The notes under the pieces were generated by a model that had not been told where the DNA came from, did no database searches, and worked only from the letters and a program-made list of their open reading frames with translations. A DNA stretch of 64,000 bases, taken from contig NZ_CP064686.1 in NCBI RefSeq assembly GCF_023100905.1, positions 7,032,001 to 7,096,000 on the forward strand, read 5' to 3'. Made by a program: the position numbers and the translations under genes. This DNA is from Bradyrhizobium sp. 4 (GTDB lineage: Bacteria > Pseudomonadota > Alphaproteobacteria > Rhizobiales > Xanthobacteraceae). Shown piece after piece: positions 45,215 through 54,512 of the stretch (position 1 is the first letter of the stretch; each line of letters starts with the position of its first letter).

Positions 45215-46600
45215 TCAGCTATCCATCGCATTGAGCCGCTGCAGCCGGTCCTGCATGACCTTCCTGAGATCATAGCCCGGGCGGCCGAAGCTCGTATTGC
45301 GGGTGGCGAGGAAGTCGCGTTGGGTGCGACGGAGCTCGCCGGCCGAGCGGGACCCGGCCGATTTCAGCACGCGCTCGTAGGTCTCGGCGATCTGGCGGTC
45401 GAGCACACCCAGTTGCGGATCGGCACAGATCACCTTCTCGACCTCGCGCTTCGCAGTGGCACAATCGAACGACGGGCCATTGCCGGAATTCGCAGCGAGC
45501 GGCCGCAGCGGCTCGCCGCCGAATTTCGCGATCTCCGCGATCATGGCGCTGCGTCCGGCGGCGGCGTTGTCATTGCCGGGATCGAGCCGCAGCGCGGTCT
45601 CGTAGTCGGCCAGCGCCTTCTTGCGTTCGCCCATCTTCTTGTAGAGCACGGCGCGGTTATTGTAAGTCTGCGCGAAATTCGGATCGAGTTTCAGCGCGGC
45701 CTCGTAATCGCTCAGCGCCGCGCCAAGCTCGCCCTTGAGGTGGTAGGAATCGCCGCGGTTTGTGAAGAAATTCGGCCGCGGTGCCAGCCGCAGCGCCTGA
45801 TCGTAATCGGCAATCGCCTTGTCGTACTCGCCCATCGCGGCCAGCGACAGCCCGCGATTGTCGTAATATTCGGGCACCTTCGGATCGAGCCTGATCGCCT
45901 CGCCGTCGTCGGCAACCGCCTTGTCGAGCTGACCGAGCTTCTTGTAGGCGGCGCCACGATTGGTGTAGCTGCGCGGCCGGTTCGGATCGAGCCGCAACGC
46001 CTCGCTGAGATCGCGGACCGCCTTCTCGTTGTCGCCGCCGAGATAATAGGTCACGCCGCGGTCTGACCAGGCCTGTGCATTGTCCGGCTTTAGCTTGATC
46101 GCCTGATCGTAATCGGCAAGCGCGCGGTCGAGCCGGCGCTGGTTGGTGTAGACGACGCCGCGCAGCTCGTAAGATTCCGAATCCTGCGGATCGAGCTCGA
46201 TGGCCTTGCTGAGGTCCGCCGCGGCGCGGTTGAGATCGCCGCCGGCCTCGCGGAGGAGATCGCCGCGCAGGCGCCAGGCTTTTGCGTTCTTGCCATCGAG
46301 CGCAATGGCGCGATCGATATCTCGCAGCGCCTGCGTGAGGCCGCCCGAGGTCCGCGCATTGGCGTCGGCGCGCACCAGCAACGCCGCGGCGCGATCGGAG
46401 GATGGAATTGAGGTCTGGTCAATGGTGGCGCTGCAGGCCGGGATCAGCTCAGCCGGAGCGGCCTTGCTCCCCATCACGCAATCGACGCCAGCCGAGGCAG
46501 GGGCGACGAGGACGACGCTCATTGCCGCGCTGAGCAGGAGCGAGAGAAACGAGATTTTTGCAAACGAGAGCATTTGCGCGGAAGGATGCGTGCCGCACAT
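45215..46600 (-). CDS. Secreted TPR protein with C-terminal LprI-like domain (copy 1)
   Basis: 461 residues from the ATG at 46600, preceded by GGAG. The leader is SFAKISFLSLLLSAAMSVVL ending near ASAG. About nine TPR units (about 60-365) carry repeats such as LDPNRPRSYTNRGAAYKKLG. The last about 80 residues form an LprI/DUF1311-like module with FDCATAKREVEKVICADPQL, then LDRQIAETYERVL and the end RPGYDLRKVMQDRLQRLNAMDS (last part). The whole is periplasmic and likely a protein- or ligand-binding scaffold. A shorter paralogue sits directly upstream. Confidence 0.88.
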   Translation of the reverse strand: MCGTHPSAQMLSFAKISFLSLLLSAAMSVVLVAPASAGVDCVMGSKAAPAELIPACSATIDQTSIPSSDRAAALLVRADANARTSGGLTQALRDIDRAIALDGKNAKAWRLRGDLLREAGGDLNRAAADLSKAIELDPQDSESYELRGVVYTNQRRLDRALADYDQAIKLKPDNAQAWSDRGVTYYLGGDNEKAVRDLSEALRLDPNRPRSYTNRGAAYKKLGQLDKAVADDGEAIRLDPKVPEYYDNRGLSLAAMGEYDKAIADYDQALRLAPRPNFFTNRGDSYHLKGELGAALSDYEAALKLDPNFAQTYNNRAVLYKKMGERKKALADYETALRLDPGNDNAAAGRSAMIAEIAKFGGEPLRPLAANSGNGPSFDCATAKREVEKVICADPQLGVLDRQIAETYERVLKSAGSRSAGELRRTQRDFLATRNTSFGRPGYDLRKVMQDRLQRLNAMDS

Positions 46601-46746
46601 GGCATAGGGCTCCGGGACATCAGGCTTTCACCATTGTCGCGGCGGGGACGCGATGGGTTCAAAATTGAGCCAGTCAGGGGCGCACCAGCGCCCTTTTCAC
46701 GAGAAGTCGTCATGCCCGGGCTTGAGGTTGCGGAGGCCCTAAAGCT

Positions 46747-47505
46747 TCAATACCCGTCCACCCCGTTGAGCCGCTGCAGCCGCTTCTGCATTGCCTTCTT
46801 CAAATCGTACCCCGGCCGGCCGAACCCGGCGTTGCGGCGGGCGATGAAATCGTCCTGCTCGCGCTGAAGCGCCTTCGCTTCGCCTGCATTGCGGGCTTCG
46901 CGCAACACGCGCGCGTTGGCGGCAAAGACCTCACGGTCGAGATCGGCGAGCTCGCGGTTGGCGCAGATCGCCTTCTCGACGGGACGGCGCGCACCCTTGC
47001 AAATGAAGCTGGGCTTGCCCGCGACCGCCATCTGCGCGCCGATCCGCTCGATCTCGCGTGCCATCGCCTTGTGGTTGACCTTGGCCTTCTCGTGGTTCGG
47101 ATCGATCTTCAATGCCGCGCCGAAATCCTGCACCGCCTTGGGCTTGTCACCCTTCCTCAGCCAGAGCTCGCCCCGCGCGTTGAAGATATCGGCGAGACCG
47201 GAATCGAGCTCCAGGGCGCGGCTGTCGTCAGCGATTGCGCGGTCGACCTGATCATGCCGGGCAAACAGCGCGCCGCGCGCGATCAGCGCCTTGATCAGGT
47301 CGGCCTTCGCCGTCTTCTCATTGTCGATCACGGCGGCGCAGGCCGTGACGGCCTTGTCAATATCGTCGGCTGCGGCGGCCGCGAGGCACGGCGCGATGTC
47401 GACCTGCGGGACCGCGGCCGGTTCGCCGCCGGTCGCGGCATGAGCCACGACGAACGAGAGCGCGAAGAGCACCGCGGCGCCGGACCATTGAATGAGAAAA
47501 CGCAT
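46747..47505 (-). CDS. Secreted TPR protein with C-terminal LprI-like domain (copy 2)
   Basis: About 252 residues from the ATG at 47505 (MRFLIQWSGAAVLFALSFVV leader). It has only about three TPR units, then the same terminal module: CKGARRPVEKAICANRELAD, LDREVFAANARVL and FGRPGYDLKKAMQKRLQRLN. It is clearly paralogous to the gene at 45215 in the last 80 residues. Both are on the minus strand, 146 bases apart, and look like a tandem duplication with different repeat numbers. Confidence 0.86.
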   Translation of the reverse strand: MRFLIQWSGAAVLFALSFVVAHAATGGEPAAVPQVDIAPCLAAAAADDIDKAVTACAAVIDNEKTAKADLIKALIARGALFARHDQVDRAIADDSRALELDSGLADIFNARGELWLRKGDKPKAVQDFGAALKIDPNHEKAKVNHKAMAREIERIGAQMAVAGKPSFICKGARRPVEKAICANRELADLDREVFAANARVLREARNAGEAKALQREQDDFIARRNAGFGRPGYDLKKAMQKRLQRLNGVDGY

Positions 47506-47633
47506 GCTCGTCACAGTCGGAAAGTCTTGAGTTAAGGTCCGGGTTGAGGTCTTGCCTTGGGGCTGCACTATCCATCATACGGCCGGATTGGTGCTAGCTT
47601 GTGGCGCCGCTCAAATCGGTTTCGGGGATCAAC

Positions 47634-49178
47634 GTGTCGACATTCGAATGGATCATCGTGCTTCTGCTCGGCGCCGTTGGATTATCGGCGCTGGCGCGGC
47701 GGATCAAGGTCCCCTACCCGACCTTTCTCGCGATCGGGGGTGCACTGATCGCCTTTGTGCCGTCGAGCCCGTCCTGGACGCTGGAGCCCGACCTGGCACT
47801 GGCTCTTTTTGTCGCACCGGTCCTGCTCGATGCCGCCTTCGACACCTCGCTGCGCGATCTCCGCAACAATTGGGTTCCAGTCGCCACCCTGGTCGTCGCC
47901 GCCGTCGGCCTGACCACGGCCGGCGTGGCCTACGTCGCGCACCGGCTGATGCCTGATATGCCCTGGGCCGCCGCGGTTGCGCTCGGCGCCATCGTGGCCC
48001 CGCCGGATGCGGCCGCCGCGGTTGCGATCCTGAGCCAGGTCAAGCTGCCTCATCGCATGGTGAAGGTCCTGGAAGGCGAGAGCCTGCTCAACGACGCGAC
48101 CGCGCTCCTGATCTATCGCATCGCCGTCGGCACGGTTGCCACCGAGCATCTGGCATGGAGCCAGGTCGCGCCGACCATGGCGCTGGCGCTGGTCGGCAGC
48201 GTCGTCGCGGGCCTGGTCGCAGGCCGCATCATCCCGCTGTTCATGGAACGCGTGAAGGAAGCGCCGAGCGCGATCATCGTGCAGTTCGCCACCACCTTCA
48301 TGGTCTGGATTGCCGCCGAGCATCTCGGTCTCTCCGGCATCCTCACCATCGTGGTCTACGGCATCACCATCGCGCGCACGGCGGGGGCACGCATGCCGGC
48401 GCGGCTGCGGGTGCCTTCCTATGCGGTGTGGGAGACTATGGTGTTCGTGCTCAACGTGCTCGCCTTCATGCTGATCGGCATGCAGATGCGGCCGATCTGG
48501 ACGCGGCTCGATGCAGACGTGCGCTGGGAATATTGCGTGGCCGCGGCCTGGATCCTGCTCACCGTGGTCCTGGTGCGCCTGGCCTGGATCACATTCTACC
48601 GCACGACGCTGCGCGCGCTGATCGCGCACGGGATCTATCACCCCAAGGATCCGAAGCAGGTCGCCTCGCCCAAGGGCGGCCTCATCATCTCCTGGTGCGG
48701 TATGCGCGGCCTCGTCACGCTCGCCACCGCCTTTGCCTTGCCGGAAAACTTTCCGCATCGTGACTTCATCGTCTTCTCGGCGTTTGCCGTCGTGCTCGGC
48801 ACGCTGGTCGTTCAGGGCCTGACGCTGCGGCCGCTGATCCTGGCGTTCGGCCTCAAAGATGACGATCCCGTCGGCATCGAGGTCGCGCGCGCCCGGGCCG
48901 TCGCCTATCGCGCGGCGCTCGACGCGATCGAGGACGATCCATCCGAGGAGGCTGAAATCCTGCGACTCGAATATCGCGCCATCCTGATGCAGGCGGACGA
49001 CGATCCCCATGGCGGCATCACCAACGGCGAACTGCCCGCCGATCCGCTGCGCCGCCGAGGTATCGCGGCCGCGCGCAAATCGATCTTCGACCTTCGCGCC
49101 AGGGAAGTGATCGGCGACGATGCGTTCCATCGGATCGAGGAAGAGCTCGATCGCGCAGAATTGAGCGCAGGGGGTTAA
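47634..49178 (+). CDS. Na+/H+ antiporter, CPA1 family (NhaP/Nhe type)
   Basis: About 514 residues. I use the GTG at 47634, which has GGGGATCAAC ahead; an upstream GTG at 47601 adds 11 residues. Twelve or so helices are followed by a charged cytoplasmic tail (EVARARAVAYRAALDAIEDD onward). The CPA1 signature GESLLNDATALLIYRIAV is present. It exchanges Na+ (or K+) for H+ at the inner membrane. The bidirectional region upstream separates it from the TPR pair. Confidence 0.9.
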   Translation: MSTFEWIIVLLLGAVGLSALARRIKVPYPTFLAIGGALIAFVPSSPSWTLEPDLALALFVAPVLLDAAFDTSLRDLRNNWVPVATLVVAAVGLTTAGVAYVAHRLMPDMPWAAAVALGAIVAPPDAAAAVAILSQVKLPHRMVKVLEGESLLNDATALLIYRIAVGTVATEHLAWSQVAPTMALALVGSVVAGLVAGRIIPLFMERVKEAPSAIIVQFATTFMVWIAAEHLGLSGILTIVVYGITIARTAGARMPARLRVPSYAVWETMVFVLNVLAFMLIGMQMRPIWTRLDADVRWEYCVAAAWILLTVVLVRLAWITFYRTTLRALIAHGIYHPKDPKQVASPKGGLIISWCGMRGLVTLATAFALPENFPHRDFIVFSAFAVVLGTLVVQGLTLRPLILAFGLKDDDPVGIEVARARAVAYRAALDAIEDDPSEEAEILRLEYRAILMQADDDPHGGITNGELPADPLRRRGIAAARKSIFDLRAREVIGDDAFHRIEEELDRAELSAGG

Positions 49179-49256
49179 ATCCCAATCCCCCAACAAGAGC
49201 CCCGCACAGGTGGCTAGGGGCTTGAACCAAACGCCGCCTCTCCAGACTCATCCCTC

Positions 49257-50027
49257 ATGACGACCCTGATCGACGACCGTCGTGTGCGCGCGCGAGATGC
49301 GTCGCCCGCACGATATTTCTATCTCCACATGTCCCTGGCCTGCGCTGTCACCGCTTTTCTCGGCTTCGCACCGACCTATTTTGTGCCGCTGGCGCAACGG
49401 ACGTTGTCCGCAAGCCCCGTCATTCATTTCCACGGTCTCTTGTTCTTCACCTGGTCTCTCTATTTCGTGATCCAGACCTGGCTCGCCGCCTCAGGCCGCG
49501 TGGTCAATCACCGTGCGCTCGGCATCGCCGGCGTTTCGCTCGCGACCGCGATGACGATCTTCGGCTTCCTCGCCTCCGTACATGTGATGCAGCATTCCGC
49601 CGCGCTCGGACAGAAAGAGGCCGGCATCGCCTTCTCGATCGTGCCGATGAGCGGGATCGCGTTCTTCGCAGTGGTGTTCGTGCTCGCGATCATGAACACG
49701 CGAAAGCCCGAGTTTCACAAACGCCTGATGCTGCTCGCCGCGGTCTCCATCCTCGATGCCGCGATCGCGCGCTGGTTTCTCACCTTTCTCGCGCCTCCGG
49801 GACCGCCCGGGCCGCCGCCGGTGCCGGTTACCATCGCGCCCGCGATGGTCGCCTCGCTGCTGCTCGTCGTCGCCATGGTACGCGACTGGCGCACCGAGGG
49901 CCGCGTGCATCCGGTCTACATCACCGGGACGCTGGCCATGCTGGCGGTGAAGGTGCTGAACTGGCCGACCAGCGAGACTGCGGCGTGGCATTCGTTTGCC
50001 GGCGGGATCCTGGCGCTGGCGCAATAA
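49257..50027 (+). CDS. Six-helix membrane protein of unknown function
   Basis: 256 residues with about six hydrophobic helices, including LACAVTAFLGFAPTYFVPLA, HGLLFFTWSLYFVIQTWLAA and a Pro/Gly loop (LAPPGPPGPPPVPVT) before the fifth. His residues in several helices (HFHGLL, HVMQHSAA, WHSFAG) might bind haem or metal. No family is recognised with confidence. No ribosome site is clear. Confidence 0.72.
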   Translation: MTTLIDDRRVRARDASPARYFYLHMSLACAVTAFLGFAPTYFVPLAQRTLSASPVIHFHGLLFFTWSLYFVIQTWLAASGRVVNHRALGIAGVSLATAMTIFGFLASVHVMQHSAALGQKEAGIAFSIVPMSGIAFFAVVFVLAIMNTRKPEFHKRLMLLAAVSILDAAIARWFLTFLAPPGPPGPPPVPVTIAPAMVASLLLVVAMVRDWRTEGRVHPVYITGTLAMLAVKVLNWPTSETAAWHSFAGGILALAQ

Positions 50028-50072
50028 GGTTCAGCCGTCGTCCTGGCGAAGGCCAGGGCGGCGAGCAAGGAG

Positions 50073-50879
50073 CTACGCCCCCGCCTTGCACGTGATCCCG
50101 CCGTCCACCACGAGCTCGATCCCCGTCACATATTTCGCTTCGTCCGAGGCCAGGAACAGCGCGGCGTTGGCGACGTCGAAGGCGTCGCCCATGTGGCCCA
50201 TCGGCACTTGCGCATCGCGCGCGCGCCACATCGCCTCGACGTCGCCCTTGGCATAGCTGTTCGCAAGACCTGCGGAATGTTCCACCATCGGCGTCTTCAT
50301 CAGGCCGGGCAGGATCGCGTTGACGCGGACATGGTGGCGCGCAAACTCGATCGCGGTGGTGCGCGTCATCTGGTTCATCGCCGCCTTCGAGGTGCCGTAA
50401 GTGACGTAGGAGATACCCATGTGGCGGATCGAGGCGATCGAGGAGATGTTGATGATGGAGCCGCCACCCTGTTTCACCATCACGGGGATGACGTGCTTCA
50501 TGGCGAAATAGGCGCTCTTGAGGTTGACGCTGAAGACGCGGTCCCAGCTCTCCTCGGTTACTTCGACCACGCTGCCCATCTCGGCGATGCCGACATTGTT
50601 GTCGAGGACGTCGATGCGGCCGTAGGCCTTCAGGCACGCCGCGACCATCGCCTCGACCTCGCGCGCACGCGAGACGTCGGCCGTGAACGCGCTCGCCTTG
50701 CCGCCTTCGTCCGTGATGATCTTCACGGTCTCCTCGGCAGCTGCGCCGTTGCGATCGACGCAAAACACCTGCGCGCCCTCGCGCGCAAAGGTGACCGCGG
50801 TGGCCTTGCCGTTGCCCCAACCCGGCCCGATCGAGCCGGCGCCCACGACCATCGCAACCTTGCCCTTGAGCCGATCCAT
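50073..50879 (-). CDS. SDR-family oxidoreductase
   Basis: 268 residues with GGGGAGA ahead of the ATG. The cofactor loop reads VVGAGSIGPGWGNGKA, a Gly-rich variant with extra residues relative to TGxxxGxG. Other motifs are NNVGIAEMG, catalytic Ser in INISSIAS and Y-x-x-x-K in YVTYGTSKAAM. Probably a 3-oxoacyl or alcohol dehydrogenase; substrate unknown. It lies downstream of nothing obvious, convergent with the six-helix protein. Confidence 0.88.
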   Translation of the reverse strand: MDRLKGKVAMVVGAGSIGPGWGNGKATAVTFAREGAQVFCVDRNGAAAEETVKIITDEGGKASAFTADVSRAREVEAMVAACLKAYGRIDVLDNNVGIAEMGSVVEVTEESWDRVFSVNLKSAYFAMKHVIPVMVKQGGGSIINISSIASIRHMGISYVTYGTSKAAMNQMTRTTAIEFARHHVRVNAILPGLMKTPMVEHSAGLANSYAKGDVEAMWRARDAQVPMGHMGDAFDVANAALFLASDEAKYVTGIELVVDGGITCKAGA

Positions 50880-50905
50880 CGCGTTTCTCCCCTATTCTTG
50901 TTTTT

Positions 50906-50941
50906 GTAGCCCGGATTACGCTTCGCTCCATCCGGCTACGG
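50906..50941. repeat. Palindromic repeat, family 4, overlapping the DUF1850 stop codon
   Basis: TAGCCCGGAT (50907-50916) and ATCCGGCTA (50930-50938) pair around TACGCTTCGCTCC, with one unpaired C. The TAG of the DUF1850 gene (50938-50936 on the minus strand) lies inside the element. This type is widespread in Bradyrhizobium and relatives, from general recall. Confidence 0.75.
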
Positions 50942-51313
50942 ATCTTTGCAGACGCTCATCTTTGTGACGTTAGCACCAATGGGATGACCGACAATCTCGG
51001 ACAACGTCCGGCACTTGCCGTCATGGCATAGCCGCCATTCGCCAGCCGCGCCGGAATTGCCCAGCACGACCTCCGGCATCGGCGCGCGCGCAGGCTTCCA
51101 TTGAAACCAGCCGTCGACGAGGCGCGCCTCGGGCGGCGGCTCCATGCCGGGGCCGGTGCCCTTCACGCGTGCCTGCGTCAGTTCGAGCCCGGCGGGGGTG
51201 ACGCGCCAGTCTTCCTGCCAGTCGACCTTCGCGATCGAATGCGTCCACACCAGCGTGAACGCGGACAGCGCCAGCGCCTTCACGCCTGAGGCTGTGACGA
51301 AGCAGAGGCTCAC
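50936..51313 (-). CDS. DUF1850 protein, TAXI-TRAP associated
   Basis: 125 residues. The GTG at 51313 overlaps the TRAP-permease stop as GTGA, which fixes the start. A DUF1850 region carries FTLVWTHSIAKVDWQEDWRV, the W-x-H-S core, and GMEPPPEARLVDGWFQWKP. DUF1850 proteins are small secreted companions of TAXI-TRAP transporters. A longer open frame to 52000 runs antisense-like through the permease and is rejected. The stop codon is in a repeat. Confidence 0.82.
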   Translation of the reverse strand: MSLCFVTASGVKALALSAFTLVWTHSIAKVDWQEDWRVTPAGLELTQARVKGTGPGMEPPPEARLVDGWFQWKPARAPMPEVVLGNSGAAGEWRLCHDGKCRTLSEIVGHPIGANVTKMSVCKDP

Positions 51314-53418
51314 ACCGCCTCGACCGGCGCCGGCGGACGCCGACGCCACTGCCACAGCACGATGGCCGCTGCGAGCAGGAAGCCCGCGGTGTCGCTGAAC
51401 GGGAAGTCCCCGAGCAGGCAGAGCGCAGCACCGAGCGCGACCAGACGTTCGAGGAACGTCAGGCGCGTGAACAAAAAGCCGATCGCGACCATGCCGAACA
51501 GCGCGATCGCCACCATCGCCTTGAGAGTCGCCAATGCCACCGCGCCGTAGAAGCCGAGCTTGGCCGCCATGGGATCGCCGCCCTGCAGCATCAGCGCCGG
51601 CGAATAGACGAATATGAAGGGGATGACGTAGCCGGCGAGCGCGATGCGCATCGCCTCCCAACCGATCTTGTCCGGATTCTCCTTCGCGATCGGTGCTGCG
51701 GCTAACGCCGCCAGCGCCACCGGCGGCGAGAGGTCTGCCATGATGCCGTAATAGAACGCGAACATGTGGCTCGCGATCAGGGGCACGCCAAGCTTGGCCA
51801 GCGCGGGCGCCGCGAGCGCTGCCGTGATGATGTAGGTCGGAATGGTCGGGATGCCGGTGCCGAGCAGGATCGACAGCAGCATGGTCATGATCAGAGCCAG
51901 GAACAGGCTCTTCTCGCCGAGGCCGATCACCCAGCCGCCGAAGATGGTGCCGACGCCGGTCTGCGACATCATGCCGATGATGACGCCGACAATGGCGCAA
52001 GCCATGCCGACGGTGATGGCGGATTTCGCGCTTTCAGCCAGCGCATCGCGGCAGGCGCGCAGGGCGGAAAATCCACCACGCACGAACGCAGTGACCACGA
52101 TCAGCGCGACGACGACGCAGGCGACCGGCACGATCTGAAGGCCGTCGCGCGACAGCGCGGCGACGACGAGCGCGAGCCCGATCCAGAAGATATAGCGGAT
52201 CGCCATCGAAGGCGCGCCCGTCGTGATGGCGGTGCCAAGGATCAGCGCCACCGTCAGCGCAAGGCCCATGCTGCCGGCATAGAGCGGCGTAAAGCCTTCG
52301 AACAGCATGTAGACCAGCGCCGCGAGCGGCAACACGAGGTACCAGCGCGTCACCAGCGCCTTCCAGGCGCTTGGAATCTCCGAGCGCTTCATGCCCGTGA
52401 GGCCGTGCTTGCCGGCTTCCAGATGCACCATCCAGAAGGCGGAGGCGAAATAGAGCATCGCGGGAATCGCCGCGGCTTTCACGATCTCCGAATATTGGAC
52501 GCCGAGCGTCTCCGCCATGATGAAGGCAACCGCGCCCATCACCGGCGGCATGATCTGCCCGCCCATCGAGGCCGTCGCCTCGACGCCGGCCGCGAACGCG
52601 CGGCGATAGCCGAACCTGATCATCAGCGGAATCGTGAACTGGCCGACGGTGACGACGTTGGCGACGCCGGAGCCGGAGATCGTGCCCATCATGCCCGAGG
52701 CGAACACCGCGACCTTGGCCGGGCCGCCGCGGGTCCTGCCGAACAACCCAAGCGAAACGTCGGTGAAGAGCTGGATCATGCCGGCACGCTCCAGGAACGA
52801 GCCGAACAGGATGAACAGGAAGATGTAGGTCGCCGAGACGTAGATCGGCACGCCGTAGAAGCCCTCGGTGCCGAACGACAGATGCGTGACGATCTGGTCG
52901 AAATCATAGCCGCGATGGTTGAGCGGCGACGGCAGATACTGGCCGAAGAACCAGTAGACGAGGCAGGCGCCGCACATCAGCGGGAGCGCCGCGCCCATCA
53001 GCCGCCGTGTGCCCTCGAAGATCAGGACGGCGAGCAGTGTGCCGACCACGAGATCGAGGCGCGTCGGATCGCCGTCACGTGCGATCAGATCCGCATAGAA
53101 GATCCATTGATAGAGCCCGCACAGAAAGCCGGCGCCGCCGATCAGCCAGCCGATCGCACGGCCGAAATCGCTTTTGGCGGTGAAGTTGCCGATCAGGCCA
53201 AAGGTGAGGAGGATTAGGAAGCCGACATGGACGCCGCGCACCACCTGGCTCGGCAGATAGTTGAAGGCCGCGACATAAAGCTGGAAGGTCGCGAAGGCGA
53301 TGCCGATCCAGTAGGCGAGCGTGCCCCACCAGCCCGGGCCGAAGCCTTCCGGAAAACCGTGCTCGAAATTGTCGAACTCGACCTTGATGGGCGCTTCGCG
53401 GCCCTCTGCCTGCAACAT
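51310..53418 (-). CDS. TRAP transporter fused permease (DctQ-DctM, 4TM/12TM type)
   Basis: About 702 residues from the ATG at 53418 (MLQAEGREAPIK), with GGGGTC upstream. An N-terminal four-helix DctQ-like part is fused to a long DctM-like part with about twelve more helices. It carries the Gly-rich fold motifs FASGMMGTISGSGVANVVTV and ALVPGIPTIPTYI-like LLGTGIPTIPTYIITAAL. The family takes up organic acids with Na+, using a TAXI binding protein. Downstream DUF1850 overlaps it and the TAXI gene is upstream in the same direction. Confidence 0.93.
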   Translation of the reverse strand: MLQAEGREAPIKVEFDNFEHGFPEGFGPGWWGTLAYWIGIAFATFQLYVAAFNYLPSQVVRGVHVGFLILLTFGLIGNFTAKSDFGRAIGWLIGGAGFLCGLYQWIFYADLIARDGDPTRLDLVVGTLLAVLIFEGTRRLMGAALPLMCGACLVYWFFGQYLPSPLNHRGYDFDQIVTHLSFGTEGFYGVPIYVSATYIFLFILFGSFLERAGMIQLFTDVSLGLFGRTRGGPAKVAVFASGMMGTISGSGVANVVTVGQFTIPLMIRFGYRRAFAAGVEATASMGGQIMPPVMGAVAFIMAETLGVQYSEIVKAAAIPAMLYFASAFWMVHLEAGKHGLTGMKRSEIPSAWKALVTRWYLVLPLAALVYMLFEGFTPLYAGSMGLALTVALILGTAITTGAPSMAIRYIFWIGLALVVAALSRDGLQIVPVACVVVALIVVTAFVRGGFSALRACRDALAESAKSAITVGMACAIVGVIIGMMSQTGVGTIFGGWVIGLGEKSLFLALIMTMLLSILLGTGIPTIPTYIITAALAAPALAKLGVPLIASHMFAFYYGIMADLSPPVALAALAAAPIAKENPDKIGWEAMRIALAGYVIPFIFVYSPALMLQGGDPMAAKLGFYGAVALATLKAMVAIALFGMVAIGFLFTRLTFLERLVALGAALCLLGDFPFSDTAGFLLAAAIVLWQWRRRPPAPVEAV

Positions 53419-53470
53419 CGATATGACCCCAACCGTCCAGCGCTTATAACATTGCACGACGCCTCCAGAC

Positions 53471-53546
53471 CGTCATGCCCGGGCATCCACGGACTTTCTC
53501 GCCTGCTCCTAGAACGTGGATGGCCGGGACAAGCCCGGCCATGACG
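53471..53546. repeat. Palindromic intergenic repeat, family 5
   Basis: Outer arms CGTCATG (53471-53477) and CATGACG (53540-53546), with inner GCCCGGG and ATCCACG/CGTGGAT. The inner hairpin is GGCCGGGACAAGCCCGGCC. It lies between the TAXI binding-protein stop and the TRAP permease start. It may modulate read-through between the two genes. Confidence 0.8.
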
Positions 53547-53564
53547 CCCGATAGCGAAAGCTGA

Positions 53565-54512
53565 TTACTTGATCAGCCCTTTTTCCTTGTAATAGCGGAT
53601 CGCGCCGGGGTGCAGCGGAACCGGGCTGCCGCTGGCGGCCGTCTCGAGCTTGATCTCCTTGCCGGCCGCATGCGCGTTGGCGAGCTCGGGCAGCGACTCG
53701 TAGACCAGTTTTGTCATCTGGTAGGCGAGATCGTCCGACACCGCCGAGCTGGTGACGAGGTAGTTGACCACGGCGGCGGTCGGCACGTCCTTGTCCTGCC
53801 CGGTGTAGGTGTTGGCGGGAATGGTCGCCGCGATGAAGGGCAGGCCGATCTTGTCGACGGTCTCCTTCGGCACCGACACCACCGTGATCGGGCTCGAGGT
53901 CGACAGATCCTTCAGCGAGGCCACGCCGAGGCCGGCCGATTGCAGCGTCGCGCCGAGCTGGCGATTCTTCATGAGATCGACGGATTCGGCAAACGGCAGA
54001 TACTCCACCTTGCCGAGATCCTTGTAGCTCATGCCGGCCGCTGCCAGGATCGCGCGCGAATTGAGCTCCGTGCCCGATTTCGGCGCGCCGACCGACAGGC
54101 TCTTGCCCTTGAGGTCCGCCAGCGTCTTGATGCCGCTCTCGGCGGTCGCGACGATCTGGATGTAGTTCGGATAGATCGCGCCGATGGTCCTGAGCTTGTC
54201 GAGCTTGGACTTGAAGCCCGCCTCCTCGTCACCGTCCCAGGCCGCTTTCAGCGAGTCGCCCAGCGTGAACGCGATCTCGCCGCGGCCCTGCTGGAGCAGG
54301 ATCAGATTCTCGACTGACGCCTTGGTGGCCTGCACCTGCGTCTTCACGTTCGGAATCTTGTCGCCGTAGATCTTCCCGATCGCGACCCCGAGCGGATAGT
54401 AGACGCCGGAGGTGCCGCCGGTCAGCACGTTGATGAAGGATTGCGCCTGCGCGCAAGGCGCGGAGGCCGCCAGCGCAAGAGCCGCGGCCACGCCGAAAAT
54501 CGTCCGTTTCAT
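53565..54512 (-). CDS. TAXI-family TRAP transporter solute-binding protein
   Basis: 315 residues from the ATG at 54512 (MKRTIFGVAAALALAASA), with GGGGAGTGGAAAG upstream. Signal peptide ends at AQA. TAXI hallmark at the mature N-terminus: INVLTGGTSGVYYPLGVAIG. It binds the substrate in the periplasm and delivers it to the fused permease at 51310. Candidate substrates are small organic acids or glutamate-like ligands, not deducible. Confidence 0.92.
   Translation of the reverse strand: MKRTIFGVAAALALAASAPCAQAQSFINVLTGGTSGVYYPLGVAIGKIYGDKIPNVKTQVQATKASVENLILLQQGRGEIAFTLGDSLKAAWDGDEEAGFKSKLDKLRTIGAIYPNYIQIVATAESGIKTLADLKGKSLSVGAPKSGTELNSRAILAAAGMSYKDLGKVEYLPFAESVDLMKNRQLGATLQSAGLGVASLKDLSTSSPITVVSVPKETVDKIGLPFIAATIPANTYTGQDKDVPTAAVVNYLVTSSAVSDDLAYQMTKLVYESLPELANAHAAGKEIKLETAASGSPVPLHPGAIRYYKEKGLIK

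Noticed and set aside
47682..49196. 504-codon minus-strand frame opposite the Na+/H+ antiporter
   Set aside because: Antisense shadow, low-complexity His/Asp/Arg composition.
50936..52000. 354-codon frame through the DUF1850 gene and into the permease
   Set aside because: Only the last 125 codons are protein-like, and the GTGA overlap fixes the real start at 51313.
51766..53217. 483-codon plus-strand frame opposite the TRAP permease
   Set aside because: Antisense shadow of a strongly supported membrane protein gene.
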